NCBI RefSeq assembly: GCF_010667575.1
Contig: NZ_JAABNT010000009.1
Coordinates: 62,001-126,000 of the forward strand
Length of the DNA stretch: 64,000 nucleotides
Source: Sulfitobacter sediminilitoris
Lineage (GTDB): Bacteria > Pseudomonadota > Alphaproteobacteria > Rhodobacterales > Rhodobacteraceae
Direction: 5' to 3'
Position 1 is the first letter of the stretch. Each line of letters starts with the position of its first letter. Both the position numbers and the translations under genes were made by a program. Below, piece after piece: positions 16,145 through 25,654 of the stretch. The notes beneath the pieces are model-generated. The model worked only from the letters and a program-made list of their open reading frames with translations. It had not been told where the DNA came from and did no database searches.

Positions 16145-17002
16145 TCAGTGGATCTTGATGTTGAGCAAAACGCATTCGGAATAAAGCATGTCGATTTCAG
16201 ACGGGTGCAGCAGGCCCGGCTGGCAATAGCGCGGCGTGGCGAAGGGGCGCACTTCGTCAGGTATTATCCCCTCAGCCGCAAACCGCCGATCCAGTGACAA
16301 GATTGCGTCTCTTTCAGGCAGGACCGCCGCAGCGATCTGCGGTGCGTATTGCGCAAAGAGCGGTTGATTGCCGAGGTACATGATTTCATGCGTCACCCAG
16401 TCCCCATGCTTGTTTTGTGGATAAAGCACCATTGCCACCGGCCCGTCAGGTGTCTCAACCGCAAGATGGCGCAGCTTGAGCCCCTGATGATCACCGATGA
16501 TCTTGCGATCTTTCGCAGGCAACCTGTCGCCAAGCGACAGCGGGTCGTCATGGACGATGAGCCCCGATGGCGTGACGCGCGGATGCCATACCAGCCGCTC
16601 TTTATCGAGCACTGTCAGGCCGGCGCTGACCAAGACGCTGACGGCTGCCTTGGCGGAAGAAAAGTTCGTAACCGTGACAGTCGGATCAGACGTCGCCAGT
16701 GCGAGCATCTTCTGCCCAATCCCCTGCCCGCGATACTCCTTGAGGATATACCACGAGGTCATGTCCGCAGTGGTCCGCAGCCCGCCGCTTGTCATGCGGT
16801 CGGCATAGACCAGCCCCAGCACGCCCACCAGCTTGCCATCATCCCGAACGGAAATCGCATAGCGCCCGTCAGGCCCGCACCAGCGCCCCGCCAGCAATCG
16901 ACGCCAGCCATCGATATCCCATTTCGCCTTGTGGAAGACGACGTTCATGAACTGCGCGATTTCCTCACGCTCTTCGGGGCCAGCGTAGGCGATATTGACC
17001 AT
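16145..17002 (-). CDS. GNAT-family N-acetyltransferase
   Basis: 285 residues. Residues 1-145 form a GNAT fold with VGVLGLVYADRM and the acetyl-CoA loop in LKEYRGQGIGQKML (R-x2-G-x-G/A type). The second half (150-285) has no clear family feature but keeps alternating strands and could be a degenerate second GNAT domain. The start codon lies one base after the stop of the deacetylase-like gene, so the two form an operon, perhaps modifying the same glycan or small amine. The acceptor substrate is unknown. Confidence 0.8.
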   Translation of the reverse strand: MVNIAYAGPEEREEIAQFMNVVFHKAKWDIDGWRRLLAGRWCGPDGRYAISVRDDGKLVGVLGLVYADRMTSGGLRTTADMTSWYILKEYRGQGIGQKMLALATSDPTVTVTNFSSAKAAVSVLVSAGLTVLDKERLVWHPRVTPSGLIVHDDPLSLGDRLPAKDRKIIGDHQGLKLRHLAVETPDGPVAMVLYPQNKHGDWVTHEIMYLGNQPLFAQYAPQIAAAVLPERDAILSLDRRFAAEGIIPDEVRPFATPRYCQPGLLHPSEIDMLYSECVLLNIKIH

Positions 17003-17003
17003 G

Positions 17004-17768
17004 TCAGGACATCCTCAGCAGGGGTTTCAGCGCGATCCACTCCGCACGCTGTTTGTGTGCAAGGCGCTCTCCAAGTGCATCGCAGAAATCCCAAACCTCG
17101 TCCGGCGTTTGCAGATGGTGCGTCACCAGCCCCGTTGGCTCGTCCTTTTCAGCGATCCCGGTGCGGCGTTCTTTCAGATGGGTCACACATTGCGCGAGGG
17201 TTTTCTCAACCCCTGCGAATATCGCGTCAGGACGCCAGCGGAGCGGTTCGATGTGCCCATTGAAGTGCTGAAGGTCCGGATAGGGTGCCGGGTTGACCCG
17301 ACGCTCAAAGCCGGACAATGCCGCAAAGCCCCAGGACGCCAGATGGGGCACGACCTGATCGCCGATGCGGTTCCACGGCGGGACCATGATGGGCAGCATG
17401 TTCGGCAAGCCCGCAGACGCCATCCGCTGCCAGCCTTCGCGAAGGTCCGCTTCCTGCAACGCCAAATCGCGTGTTTTACCGACTTCCGACGCACGTTCGC
17501 CCTTGGGCTCGTGGTTTTTGTGCGCAAACCCGTGCTGCATCGCATACACATGTGGAGCGGCCTTCAGCCGGTCTGCAAGTCCGGGATCAATGTCTGCGGG
17601 GATGACCGCCAGATGCAACGGGGCATCGTACTTCGCACTCAGCGTGATCAGACGATCCAGCTCAGGTGTGGGAGCCTCCGTATCGTCGTCACGCCACCAG
17701 AAGGTGGGGCGTTCGCCCGCTGCTTTCCACTGGTCCAGTTCTGCGTCCAAATCTTCCCATGTGGTCAC
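17004..17768 (-). CDS. Polysaccharide-deacetylase-like protein
   Basis: About 254 residues if the GTG at 17768 is used; GGAG lies eight bases upstream. ATG codons at 17816 and 17864 are in-frame alternatives without clear ribosome sites. The fold markers of carbohydrate esterase family 4/DUF2334-like enzymes are present: PTFWWRDDDTEAP (metal-binding Asp pair), APLHLAVIPADID, HVYAMQHGFAHKNH (His-x3-His) and LPIMVPPWNRIGD. No signal peptide is clear. With the adjacent acetyltransferase it suggests a deacetylation/acetylation pair. A perfect FNR box lies 177 bases upstream of the chosen start. Confidence 0.78.
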   Translation of the reverse strand: MTTWEDLDAELDQWKAAGERPTFWWRDDDTEAPTPELDRLITLSAKYDAPLHLAVIPADIDPGLADRLKAAPHVYAMQHGFAHKNHEPKGERASEVGKTRDLALQEADLREGWQRMASAGLPNMLPIMVPPWNRIGDQVVPHLASWGFAALSGFERRVNPAPYPDLQHFNGHIEPLRWRPDAIFAGVEKTLAQCVTHLKERRTGIAEKDEPTGLVTHHLQTPDEVWDFCDALGERLAHKQRAEWIALKPLLRMS

Positions 17769-17944
17769 GCGAGAGACTCCATTCTGGCTGTTTGCCAGCC
17801 GTCTGGCCAGCTTCATCGTTACTCGGATACACCACCGGGCTGGCCTGTAAAACCAACATTGCATAACAGGTCGACCGCGCCGTCGACTGCCAAAGAGGTA
17901 CAAACAGATTTCAATGACTTCTCACATACTTCGAAGAAATCTCA

Positions 17945-17958
17945 TTGATGAAAATCAA
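17945..17958. promoter_or_regulatory. Perfect FNR/FixK box TTGATGAAAATCAA
   Basis: TTGAT-GAAA-ATCAA matches all ten conserved positions. It lies in the gap downstream of eda and upstream of the leftward deacetylase/GNAT operon. Depending on the start codon it is 81-177 bases upstream. No convincing -10 hexamer was found at the ideal spacing, so the strength of the promoter is uncertain. Confidence 0.75.
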
Positions 17959-17981
17959 AGGCAGTCAGTGACCAAATTGTG

Positions 17982-18623
17982 CTAGCGGCCCAGTTGTGCC
18001 GCCGCAGCAGCCAGCGCTTCGATCTCATCCCATTTGCCATCTGCAACCAGATCATCCGGAGCGACCCAGCTGCCGCCCGCGCAGATCACATTTGGTAGCG
18101 CCAGGTAGCTGGACGCATTCTCCGGCTTGATCCCGCCAGTCGGGCAAAAGGTGATCTGTGGCAGCGGACCGCCGATCCCCTTGAGCGCTGCCACGCCGCC
18201 GGAGGCTTCAGCCGGGAAAAATTTCAGCACATCGTAGCCACGCGCCAAGAGGCGCATCGCCTCTGATGCTGTCGCAGCGCCCGGCAACATTGGCAATCCA
18301 GCTTCTTCTGCCGCGTCCAGAAGGGCGTCCGTGGCACCGGGCGACACGCCAAAGGTGGCACCCGCGGCCTTTGCGGCATGAAGATCCTCCGGCGTGACCA
18401 GCGTCCCTGCCCCGACATGGCCTCCTTCAACCGTGGCCATCTCTGCAATCACATCAAGTGCCGCATCGGTGCGCAACGTTACCTCCAACACCGGCAGCCC
18501 ACCGTTGATCAGCGCCTGCGCCAAGGGGCGGGCATGCGCCACGTCCCTCACCACCAGTACCGGAATGATCGGAGCAAGGGCGCACAGGCGGCGCACCGCG
18601 GCGGATCGGGTGGATGTGCTCAT
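17982..18623 (-). CDS. eda: 2-dehydro-3-deoxy-phosphogluconate (KDPG) aldolase
   Basis: 213 residues from the second of two adjacent ATGs; AGGAG is six bases from it. The Schiff-base lysine is Lys134 in DVLKFFPAEA and the catalytic glutamate is Glu47 in LEVTLR; GAGTLVTPED and CPTGGI supply the phosphate site. It splits KDPG into pyruvate and glyceraldehyde 3-phosphate, the last step of the Entner-Doudoroff pathway. It follows edd by nine bases and shares its promoter. Confidence 0.95.
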   Translation of the reverse strand: MSTSTRSAAVRRLCALAPIIPVLVVRDVAHARPLAQALINGGLPVLEVTLRTDAALDVIAEMATVEGGHVGAGTLVTPEDLHAAKAAGATFGVSPGATDALLDAAEEAGLPMLPGAATASEAMRLLARGYDVLKFFPAEASGGVAALKGIGGPLPQITFCPTGGIKPENASSYLALPNVICAGGSWVAPDDLVADGKWDEIEALAAAAAQLGR

Positions 18624-18632
18624 CATATTCTC

Positions 18633-20441
18633 CTACCAGCCAAAGACGGCAGCGCCATTGTCTGCCGCGCCGACAGCCGCACGGAAAGGTGCGAAAAGCT
18701 CTCTTCCCGTTCCATGCTCGTTGTCGCTCAGATCAGCGGTCGCCGAGGCACGCTCCATCACGCCCTCCGTCAGGATATCCAGCCTGCCCGTGGTCGCATC
18801 AAGCCGCACCATATCGCCGTCCTGAACATAGGCGATCGGACCCCCGTCCAGAGCCTCGGGACAGACGTGTATCGCGGCAGGCACCTTGCCGGATGCGCCG
18901 GACATGCGCCCGTCGGTCACCAGCGCCACCTTCTGCCCCCGACCCTGCAGGATCGCCAGCATCGGCGTGAGACTGTGCAATTCCGGCATGCCGTTTGCCT
19001 TGGGCCCTTGGAACCGGACAACGACGATCACGTCACCGGTCAACTCACCAGCCTTGAAGGCCGCTTTCGCATCTTCCTGAGAATGAAAGACCCGCGCAGG
19101 CGCTTCGATGATGTGAAATTCCGGTGCCACCGCAGAGACTTTGATCACCCCGGTGCCCAGGGACCCTTTCAGACGCTTGAGCCCGCCAGACTTCTGGAAA
19201 GGCTCCGACAGCGGGCTGAGGATTTTCGGGTTCAGACTTTGCGCTGTGCCGGGCCGCCAGGTCAGCTCCCCATTCTGCAAGAACGGCTCTTGCGTGTAGT
19301 GCTCAAGCCCCTCTCCCGCGACGGTCTTGGTGTCGGGGTGCAACAGCCCCCCGTTCAGCAACTGCCCGATGAGGTAGCTTAGCCCCCCTGCCGCGTGAAA
19401 ATGGTTCACGTCGGCCAATCCGTTCGGGTAGACCCGCGCCAGCAGCGGCACCAGATCGGACACATCAGAGAAATCTTCAGGTGTCAGGATGATCCCACCG
19501 GCACGCGCCATCGCAACCAGATGGATCAGCAGGTTGGTTGATCCCCCCGTTGCCATCAGTCCGACCATGCCATTCACGAATGCTTTTTCGTCAAGGATGT
19601 CACAGACCGGCGTGTAGCTGTTGCCCAGCGCCGACAATGACAAGGCACGACGTGCGGCTTCGGCAGTCAGCGCCTCGCGCATCTCCGTGTTTGGGGTGAC
19701 GAAACTGGACCCCGGCAGGTGCAGGCCCATGAATTCCATCAGCATCTGGTTCGTATTGGCCGTCCCAAAGAACGTGCATGTGCCCGGCCCGTGGTACGCG
19801 GCCATCTCCGCTGCCATGAGCTTGTCGCGGCCCACTTCGCCTGCGGCGAATTGCTGTCTGATCTTGGCTTTTTCGTCATTCTCCAGACCGCTGGTCATCG
19901 GCCCGGCGGGCACGAAAACAGCAGGCAAATGGCCAAAAGTCTGCGCACCGATCACAAGGCCCGGCACGATCTTGTCACAGACGCCGAGAAAGACAGCCGC
20001 ATCAAAGACATTGTGACTGAGGGCGACACCTGCGGCCATCGCAATCACATCGCGCGAGAACAGGCTCAGTTCCATACCGGCTTCGCCTTGCGTGACGCCG
20101 TCGCACATCGCGGGCACACCGCCTGCAACCTGTGCGGTGCCGCCAACGCTCCGCGCCGCTTTGCGCAGCACCTCGGGGAACCGCTCAAACGGCTGGTGGG
20201 CCGACAACATGTCGTTGTAGGCGGTCACGATGCCAAGATTGCCATTTGACCCCGTGGCCAGTGTGTCCTGATCCGGACCGGCAGCGGCATAAGCATGCGC
20301 CTGCCCGCTGCAGGAAAGATGCGCCCGGGAGGGCCCCTTGCTTTGCGCGGCGCGCATTCGGCTGAGGTAGGTTGATCGGCTTTCTGAACTGCGCTCTATC
20401 ACGCGGTTGGTGATGTCCTGCAATTTGGAATGAACGGCCAT
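18633..20441 (-). CDS. edd: Phosphogluconate dehydratase
   Basis: 602 residues, the usual length of Edd. IlvD/Edd-family iron-sulphur and substrate motifs are clear: [52 protein letters not shown], and [17 protein letters not shown] near the C-terminus. It dehydrates 6-phosphogluconate to KDPG. GGAGAGACGC precedes the ATG. A LacI-type palindrome centred about 20 bases upstream of the start would place a repressor over the transcript start or leader. Confidence 0.96.
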   Translation of the reverse strand: MAVHSKLQDITNRVIERSSESRSTYLSRMRAAQSKGPSRAHLSCSGQAHAYAAAGPDQDTLATGSNGNLGIVTAYNDMLSAHQPFERFPEVLRKAARSVGGTAQVAGGVPAMCDGVTQGEAGMELSLFSRDVIAMAAGVALSHNVFDAAVFLGVCDKIVPGLVIGAQTFGHLPAVFVPAGPMTSGLENDEKAKIRQQFAAGEVGRDKLMAAEMAAYHGPGTCTFFGTANTNQMLMEFMGLHLPGSSFVTPNTEMREALTAEAARRALSLSALGNSYTPVCDILDEKAFVNGMVGLMATGGSTNLLIHLVAMARAGGIILTPEDFSDVSDLVPLLARVYPNGLADVNHFHAAGGLSYLIGQLLNGGLLHPDTKTVAGEGLEHYTQEPFLQNGELTWRPGTAQSLNPKILSPLSEPFQKSGGLKRLKGSLGTGVIKVSAVAPEFHIIEAPARVFHSQEDAKAAFKAGELTGDVIVVVRFQGPKANGMPELHSLTPMLAILQGRGQKVALVTDGRMSGASGKVPAAIHVCPEALDGGPIAYVQDGDMVRLDATTGRLDILTEGVMERASATADLSDNEHGTGRELFAPFRAAVGAADNGAAVFGW

Positions 20442-20455
20442 GCGTCTCTCCGATT

Positions 20456-20467
20456 GTTAGCGCTAAC
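20456..20467. promoter_or_regulatory. LacI-family operator GTTAGCGCTAAC upstream of edd-eda
   Basis: A perfect 12-bp palindrome with the central CG of LacI-family operators, 15 bases upstream of the edd start codon. The same core recurs upstream of gap at 47777-47790. In Rhodobacter the LacI-family regulator CceR controls Entner-Doudoroff and gluconeogenic genes; this site is probably of that type. The regulator gene is not in the window. Confidence 0.8.
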
Positions 20468-20534
20468 GGACCCTGTTTATAGTTTCATTACTTGTTTTGC
20501 AACACTGCAAGAGACCCGTAGCACTGGCGATCTC

Positions 20535-21032
20535 TCAGTCCGCCGGAATAAATCCTTCTTCTGTCTTTAATCGATGGCGGATCGCGTTTTGCTGCCCAAG
20601 TGTCTGCTCCAGAAAGCAGCCCTTCTTTGCAGCGGCAATCAACGCAAGCTGGTCTTCGATCGGACTAGGGCTGTCCAGCAAGACGTCAATTTCAAACGAC
20701 TTCGGCGCTGTCTCGTATATCCGACCCTTGGGCGTCCACTGCCAGACGACTTTGCACTCCGCTTGTAGATCGTCGATCTGCACATCCATCCTTTTCGCAA
20801 AGGCCCGCAGCTGCGTCATGATGCACCCAGTCAACCCACCAATGAACAGCGCAAGCGGTGGCGGAGCGGAGGCATCGCCGCCGTGAAACGGTCCCTCATC
20901 CGTCGCCAGGGTAAATGTCTCGTGCATCGGCTGGGTCATCTGAACGTCCAGCTCGTTGCGCATCTTGCCGACCGCCTGCCCGGCGCAGGTAAAAACGACC
21001 TCCAGCGGCTCGCTTGGTTGCTCAACGCGCAT
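20535..21032 (-). CDS. OsmC family protein
   Basis: 165 residues from the ATG at 21032, which overlaps the stop of the BKACE gene (TGATG), so translation is coupled. The second conserved OsmC cysteine is in FIGGLTGCIMTQLRAF; the first conserved position (usually Arg/Cys of the first half) is less clear. OsmC/Ohr proteins reduce organic peroxides with thiols, but family members in catabolic operons often have unknown roles. As the last gene of the TRAP-cyclase-BKACE operon it may act on a thioester or a thiol-reactive intermediate. Confidence 0.8.
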   Translation of the reverse strand: MRVEQPSEPLEVVFTCAGQAVGKMRNELDVQMTQPMHETFTLATDEGPFHGGDASAPPPLALFIGGLTGCIMTQLRAFAKRMDVQIDDLQAECKVVWQWTPKGRIYETAPKSFEIDVLLDSPSPIEDQLALIAAAKKGCFLEQTLGQQNAIRHRLKTEEGFIPAD

Positions 21033-21958
21033 CAGAACGCCACCTCGTCCGCGCCTTTCAGCCCCAGCATCTCGCGCGCTTCGGCTGGGGTGGCAACCTC
21101 GTTGCCTTGGGTCTCCAATATCCCGCGCATCTTCTCGACCTGCTGCGCGTTGGAAGAGGCCAGCACCCCCCGCTTGATGAACAGTGAATCCTCCAGCCCC
21201 ACCCGCACATGCCCGCCCATCTGGGCGGACACGGCGCCCAGCTTCATCTGCTGTGCACCGGCACCGATCACGGACCATTGGTAATCAGTCCCAAACAGCC
21301 GGTCAGCAGTCTGTTTCATAAAGACAAGATTATCGATGTTTGCCGTGATGCCGCCCAGAATACCCATCACGAACTGCAGGAATATTGGCGCCTTGAACAT
21401 CCCCTGATCGACACAGAATTTCAGGTTGTAAATGTGCCCGACGTCGTAGCATTCATGCTCGAACTTCACCTGATGGTCGCCACCCAGCGTCTGCGCCACC
21501 TTGCCGATATCATCAAAGGTATTGCGGAAGATGTTCCCTACGGAGCCACGCACGTAGGCTTCTTCCCAGTCGTACTTCCATTCCTTGTACCGGTCGGCCA
21601 AGGGGTGCATCGCAAAGTTAAGCGAGCCCATGTTCAGCGAACACATCTCCGGCGAGGCCGCCACCGCCGGGGCCATACGCTCTACAATCCCGGTCGACAG
21701 GCTCCCCCCGGTCGAGATGTTCACGATGGCGTCTGTTTCTGCCTTGATGCGCGGCAGGAACTCCATGAAATGCGCCGGGTCAATGGAGGGCGCGCCGTTC
21801 GCCGGGTTGCGCGCGTGCAGGTGCAGTATGGCGGCCCCGGCCTTGGCCGCGTCGATCGCCTGTTCGGCAATCATCTCGGAATTGATCGGCAGCGCGTCCG
21901 ACATGGTGGGCGTATGGATTGCGCCGGTGATGGCACAGGTGATGATGGTCTTGGCCAT
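21032..21958 (-). CDS. BKACE-family (DUF849) beta-keto acid cleavage enzyme
   Basis: 308 residues with ITCAITGAIHTP at the N-terminus, the zinc-binding HLHAR motif (AAILHLHARNPANG), VNISTGG, and GGHVRVGLEDSLFI near the C-terminus. BKACE enzymes join a beta-keto acid and acetyl-CoA to give acetoacetate and a new CoA thioester, as in lysine (Kce) and carnitine breakdown. The substrate depends on active-site residues that cannot be assigned here. The neighbouring cyclase-family hydrolase and TRAP transporter suggest breakdown of an imported organic acid or amide. The stop is shared with the OsmC start. Confidence 0.9.
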   Translation of the reverse strand: MAKTIITCAITGAIHTPTMSDALPINSEMIAEQAIDAAKAGAAILHLHARNPANGAPSIDPAHFMEFLPRIKAETDAIVNISTGGSLSTGIVERMAPAVAASPEMCSLNMGSLNFAMHPLADRYKEWKYDWEEAYVRGSVGNIFRNTFDDIGKVAQTLGGDHQVKFEHECYDVGHIYNLKFCVDQGMFKAPIFLQFVMGILGGITANIDNLVFMKQTADRLFGTDYQWSVIGAGAQQMKLGAVSAQMGGHVRVGLEDSLFIKRGVLASSNAQQVEKMRGILETQGNEVATPAEAREMLGLKGADEVAF

Positions 21959-21961
21959 GGT

Positions 21962-22738
21962 CTATTCCTCCATGATCGCCACGGCCCGGATGAACCCGGC
22001 CGAGGCGGCTTTGATCTTGAACGGGAAGCAGGACATGGTCCAACCGGTGGCAGGCACCTGATCAAGGTTTGCCAGCTTCTCGATGTGGCAATAGCCGATG
22101 TCCATGCTGGCGCGGTGGCCTTCCCAGATGATCGACGGGTCGCCTTCTTCTGCAAACCGCTTTGCGGTCAGTGGGAATGGTGCGTCCCAGGACCACGCAT
22201 CGGTCCCCGTCACCCGCACCCCCTGTTCCAGCAGATGCATGGTGGCGTCGCGCCCCATACCACACCCTTTGACCAGATAATCAGGTTTGCCATAATGCGA
22301 CCCGGCAGAAGTGTTCACGACGACGATATCCAAGGGCTGCAACTTGTGCCCGATCCGCTCCAACTCTGCGTCGATGTCATCGGGCGTGACTATGTACCCA
22401 TCGTCAAAATGGCGGAAATCCAGTTTCACGCCGGGATTAAAGCACCATTCCAGCGGCACCTCATCAATCGTGATCGCCCGCTCGCCCCCGTTCATGGTGG
22501 AATGATGGTGGTAAGGCGCGTCCAGATGGGTGCCGTTGTGGGTGTAGATCGTCAGTTTCTCCAAGGCCCAACCGTCACCGCCTGGCAATTGGTCAGCCGT
22601 CATGCCCGGAAAGAACCCGGCCATCTGTTCAGCAGTATCCTTGTGATCAAAGTATTCAATCTGCGGCAACATGATCTCAGGGTCAGAGGGAATGTCCGCT
22701 TCGAGCGGGACGGAGAGGTCAATGAATGTTCGGGGCAT
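21962..22738 (-). CDS. Cyclase-family metal-dependent hydrolase (kynurenine formamidase/isatin hydrolase-like)
   Basis: 258 residues from the ATG at 22738, preceded by GAGGAGACGCCC. The family motif HNGTHLDAPYHHH (H-x-GTH-x-D-x-P-x-H) binds the catalytic metal. These enzymes hydrolyse amides or cyclic amides such as N-formylkynurenine and isatin. The next genes encode a BKACE enzyme and OsmC protein, so hydrolysis followed by beta-keto acid cleavage is a plausible order. The substrate is unknown. Confidence 0.87.
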   Translation of the reverse strand: MPRTFIDLSVPLEADIPSDPEIMLPQIEYFDHKDTAEQMAGFFPGMTADQLPGGDGWALEKLTIYTHNGTHLDAPYHHHSTMNGGERAITIDEVPLEWCFNPGVKLDFRHFDDGYIVTPDDIDAELERIGHKLQPLDIVVVNTSAGSHYGKPDYLVKGCGMGRDATMHLLEQGVRVTGTDAWSWDAPFPLTAKRFAEEGDPSIIWEGHRASMDIGYCHIEKLANLDQVPATGWTMSCFPFKIKAASAGFIRAVAIMEE

Positions 22739-22755
22739 GGGCGTCTCCTCGCGTG

Positions 22756-24060
22756 TTACAAAAGGCCGGTCGCGATGACCGGGAAGGCGATGATCAGGGC
22801 AAGACACATCAGCATCATCAGCGCAAAAGGTGCCGCGCCCAGAAAAATATCCGACAGGCTGATGCTGTCATCGTCGAGCGTGGATTTGATGACGTAGACG
22901 GAAATGCCAAAGGGTGGCGTGAGCAGACCGATCTCGATCGCAACCACAGTGACGATGCCGAACCAGATCAGGTCCACCCCCATCGGGTTCAGGATCGGCA
23001 GCATCAGCGGGACAAGGATCAGCATGATTGACGAACTATCAAGGATCATGCCCATGAGGATCACGACCAGCACATACAGCAGGATCAGTCCCATCAACCC
23101 CAGATCGGCGGTCGCCGCCATTTGTCCAAAAGCGTTCGGCACACCCGAAAACGCAAGCATCCGCGAATACATCTGCGCTGCGATGATAAGAAAACAAACA
23201 GCGGCGGTCACAAGCCCGGTTTCGACCAGAACACGCCACAGGGCGGCAAGGTTCAAGCTGCGCTTTGCAAGTCCGATGATCAGCGCGCCGATGGCACCTA
23301 CCGCACCAGCCTCGACCGGTGTGAAAAACCCGGCATAGATGCCACCCAACACAACCAGTATAAGCACGGTTAGGGGAACAGATTTGCGGATCAACTCCCG
23401 CCCCGTCAGTTTTTCGTCACCAGCACTCAGCGTTTCGCCGGTAAACTTTGGCGTGAAGGTCGCCATCAGGACGACGCCGATGGCAAAGAAGACCGACAAC
23501 AAGATACCGGGTCCGATCCCGGCAAGGAAGAGGTCACCGATAGATTGTTCCGTCAACAAACCATAGAGGATCAGCAACAGTGAAGGCGGGATCAACATCC
23601 CAAGCACGGAACTTCCCGCAACCACCCCGACCGAAAAACGGCTGGTATAACCATGTCGCCGCATCTCGGGCACAGCGATTTTCGTGAATACAGCTGCGGA
23701 GGCGATGGAAATACCCGTGACCGCCGCAAAAATCGCATTCGCTGCCACCGTGCCCACGCCAAGCCCACCCTTGATCTTGCGGAACATGGCATTCGCCACG
23801 TCAAACGCGTCCCGGCCAATCCCGCTTTCCGAGACAAGAAACCCCATCAGGACGAACAGCGGAACGACCCCGAAGAAATAGCTGGCAATCGCATCGTTTG
23901 CTGCAAGACCCAGCATTTTGGCGGCCAGCAGTGGAGAGCCCTTGATCGCCCAGACCCCAACGAAAGACATCAGGATCAGGGCGATGGGCACATACATGCC
24001 CGCCATCACGAACACGCCCATGCCGCCCAGCGCCATCAATCCGATCTCAAACGGGGTCAT
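22756..24060 (-). CDS. TRAP transporter large permease (DctM type)
   Basis: 434 residues, about 12 hydrophobic segments, with the DctM features GISIASAAVFTKIAVPEMRRHGY and SSVLGMLIPPSLLLILYGL and the C-terminal TPPFGISVYVIKS. It uses an ion gradient to move a solute delivered by the periplasmic protein. It overlaps dctQ by 14 bases and precedes the cyclase gene. Confidence 0.93.
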   Translation of the reverse strand: MTPFEIGLMALGGMGVFVMAGMYVPIALILMSFVGVWAIKGSPLLAAKMLGLAANDAIASYFFGVVPLFVLMGFLVSESGIGRDAFDVANAMFRKIKGGLGVGTVAANAIFAAVTGISIASAAVFTKIAVPEMRRHGYTSRFSVGVVAGSSVLGMLIPPSLLLILYGLLTEQSIGDLFLAGIGPGILLSVFFAIGVVLMATFTPKFTGETLSAGDEKLTGRELIRKSVPLTVLILVVLGGIYAGFFTPVEAGAVGAIGALIIGLAKRSLNLAALWRVLVETGLVTAAVCFLIIAAQMYSRMLAFSGVPNAFGQMAATADLGLMGLILLYVLVVILMGMILDSSSIMLILVPLMLPILNPMGVDLIWFGIVTVVAIEIGLLTPPFGISVYVIKSTLDDDSISLSDIFLGAAPFALMMLMCLALIIAFPVIATGLL

Positions 24061-24580
24061 GCGCGCCCCTCATATAGCGTCGTGCGATGCGCGCAAGGAA
24101 CTGAAGCAGCAGCAGCGCGGCCCCGATCAGGATCATCAGCTTGACGGGCCACGTGGGCGCAGTGAAATCTCCTGCCGCGCCGACAAAATCACCGCGCGAC
24201 CAGGATTTGATGAAAATCGGATAGGTCGCGTAAAAGATCGCACCGACAACGGTAACCGCCAACATGTCAAACAGAGTCTCCATCGCGCCTCCCAGTCTAG
24301 GAAAGCGGTTGGTGATCCGTTCAATCAACGCATCCGAACGCGTCATGCGTCCGGCTTTCAACGCCTGCGGTGCCTGCAGGAATACAATCGCAACGATCGA
24401 CAGCTTCACCATCTCAGGCACGCCAGAAATCGGCGCCGAGAAAAGGTTCCGTCCCAGCACATCCGCGCCGATCAAAAGCACCAGAGCGACGATCAGCAGC
24501 GAACCCACCACGTTCGCCACCTGCGTGCAGGTGTCCAGCGCCCGCAAAGGCGCCGGATCGTTTCGAGAGGCAAGCGCCAC
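24047..24580 (-). CDS. TRAP transporter small permease (DctQ type)
   Basis: 177 residues with four membrane segments and the DctQ-type second helix (IVALVLLIGADVLGRNLF followed by GVPEMVKLSIVAIVFL). It forms the membrane complex with the DctM protein. It starts three bases after the binding-protein stop, unlike other transporters here, which have a hairpin at that junction. Confidence 0.9.
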   Translation of the reverse strand: MALASRNDPAPLRALDTCTQVANVVGSLLIVALVLLIGADVLGRNLFSAPISGVPEMVKLSIVAIVFLQAPQALKAGRMTRSDALIERITNRFPRLGGAMETLFDMLAVTVVGAIFYATYPIFIKSWSRGDFVGAAGDFTAPTWPVKLMILIGAALLLLQFLARIARRYMRGAHDPV

Positions 24581-24583
24581 TGT

Positions 24584-25630
24584 CTATTCTTTGTCCCAAT
24601 CGCGCAGGGGCGTGGCACCCGCCGCCCGCATTTCCTCCATGTAGGTGGAAAGTACTTCGGTCCCGCCGGGGATTCCTTCGGCCCAGGCTTTCGCCGCGTT
24701 GTCCATACCAGCGGCCCAGGCATCACGCATGTCCTGCGGTGCATCGGTGATGGTGGCTCCTGCCCCGGCCATCGCCTCGAACGCCCCTGTTACGGCCGCT
24801 TCAAGGTTGGACACATACCAATCGCCCGTCTCTGCCGCAGCCTCGGTCATCGCGGTCTGCACCTCAGCGGGCAAGCCATCCCACCAATCCGCGTTGGCAC
24901 AGATCGACCCGGCGTATTGCGCACCAAGCCCGGCGCGCGTGATATAGGGGGCCACCTCAAAAAGCTTGCCCGGCAAGGCAGCGGATGCAAAGACGATCAC
25001 CCCGTCAAACACGCCTGTCTTGATCTCGTTGTAATAGGTGGTGAGGTTGCCGGACACGCCGACCGCGCCCGTCCCTTCAAGCCAGTTCAACGCCGCACCG
25101 GGTGCGCCGATCTTCTGGCCCTCCAGATCAGCGAGTGAATTCACCGGAAAGTTCGTCATCAGCAGGTAGTCGTCGATCACGATGGGCGCGCCAACATAGA
25201 CCACGCCGTTGTTGTCATAGCTCGTCTGCATGTTGGCATCTTCCAACTGCAACCGGTGCATCAGGTCACTGACCTTACCAACATCATCGCTGACGAATGG
25301 CGTGTAGTATGTGACGTTCTGCGGCGCCATCTTGGCCGGATCGAACAGCGCCTGACACGTACCAAGCTCGGCCAGACCCGCCTCGACCGCTTCCAATTCC
25401 TCGCCCACCTTGGCAATGGCCCCACCGTATTGACCGGTGAAGTTGACGCTGTGATCTGTGCCCTCAAGCTTGGTATTGACCGCTGGCACAAAGACCTCAT
25501 CCAGCATTTTCACCCAGCGAAAGACGGGCGGATGCCCCGCAGCAATCGTGGCATTGAATGTTTCGGCCATTGCGCCGACCGGCAGACAGGCCGCCCCTGC
25601 CAAAAGCAGTGCTCTCAGTTTTCGTGTCAT
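24584..25630 (-). CDS. TRAP transporter substrate-binding protein (DctP type)
   Basis: 348 residues with a signal peptide (LLLAGAACLPVGAMA) and the DctP fold: FNATIAAGHPPVFRWVKMLDEVFVP, VGEELEAVEAGLAELGTC, QKIGAPGAALNWLEGTGAVG (the region of the carboxylate-binding Arg in DctP proteins; here no Arg is seen, so the ligand mode may differ), and VFDGVIVFASA. It binds an organic anion in the periplasm. Gene order places it second after the tetR gene. Confidence 0.9.
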   Translation of the reverse strand: MTRKLRALLLAGAACLPVGAMAETFNATIAAGHPPVFRWVKMLDEVFVPAVNTKLEGTDHSVNFTGQYGGAIAKVGEELEAVEAGLAELGTCQALFDPAKMAPQNVTYYTPFVSDDVGKVSDLMHRLQLEDANMQTSYDNNGVVYVGAPIVIDDYLLMTNFPVNSLADLEGQKIGAPGAALNWLEGTGAVGVSGNLTTYYNEIKTGVFDGVIVFASAALPGKLFEVAPYITRAGLGAQYAGSICANADWWDGLPAEVQTAMTEAAAETGDWYVSNLEAAVTGAFEAMAGAGATITDAPQDMRDAWAAGMDNAAKAWAEGIPGGTEVLSTYMEEMRAAGATPLRDWDKE

Positions 25631-25654
25631 GGTTTCCTCCCAGTTTCCATTGTG

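Noticed and set aside
21209..22897. Plus-strand open frame of 562 codons
   Set aside because: It is opposite the BKACE and cyclase-family genes, whose motifs and ribosome sites are clear; the translation is Arg/His-rich and matches no family.
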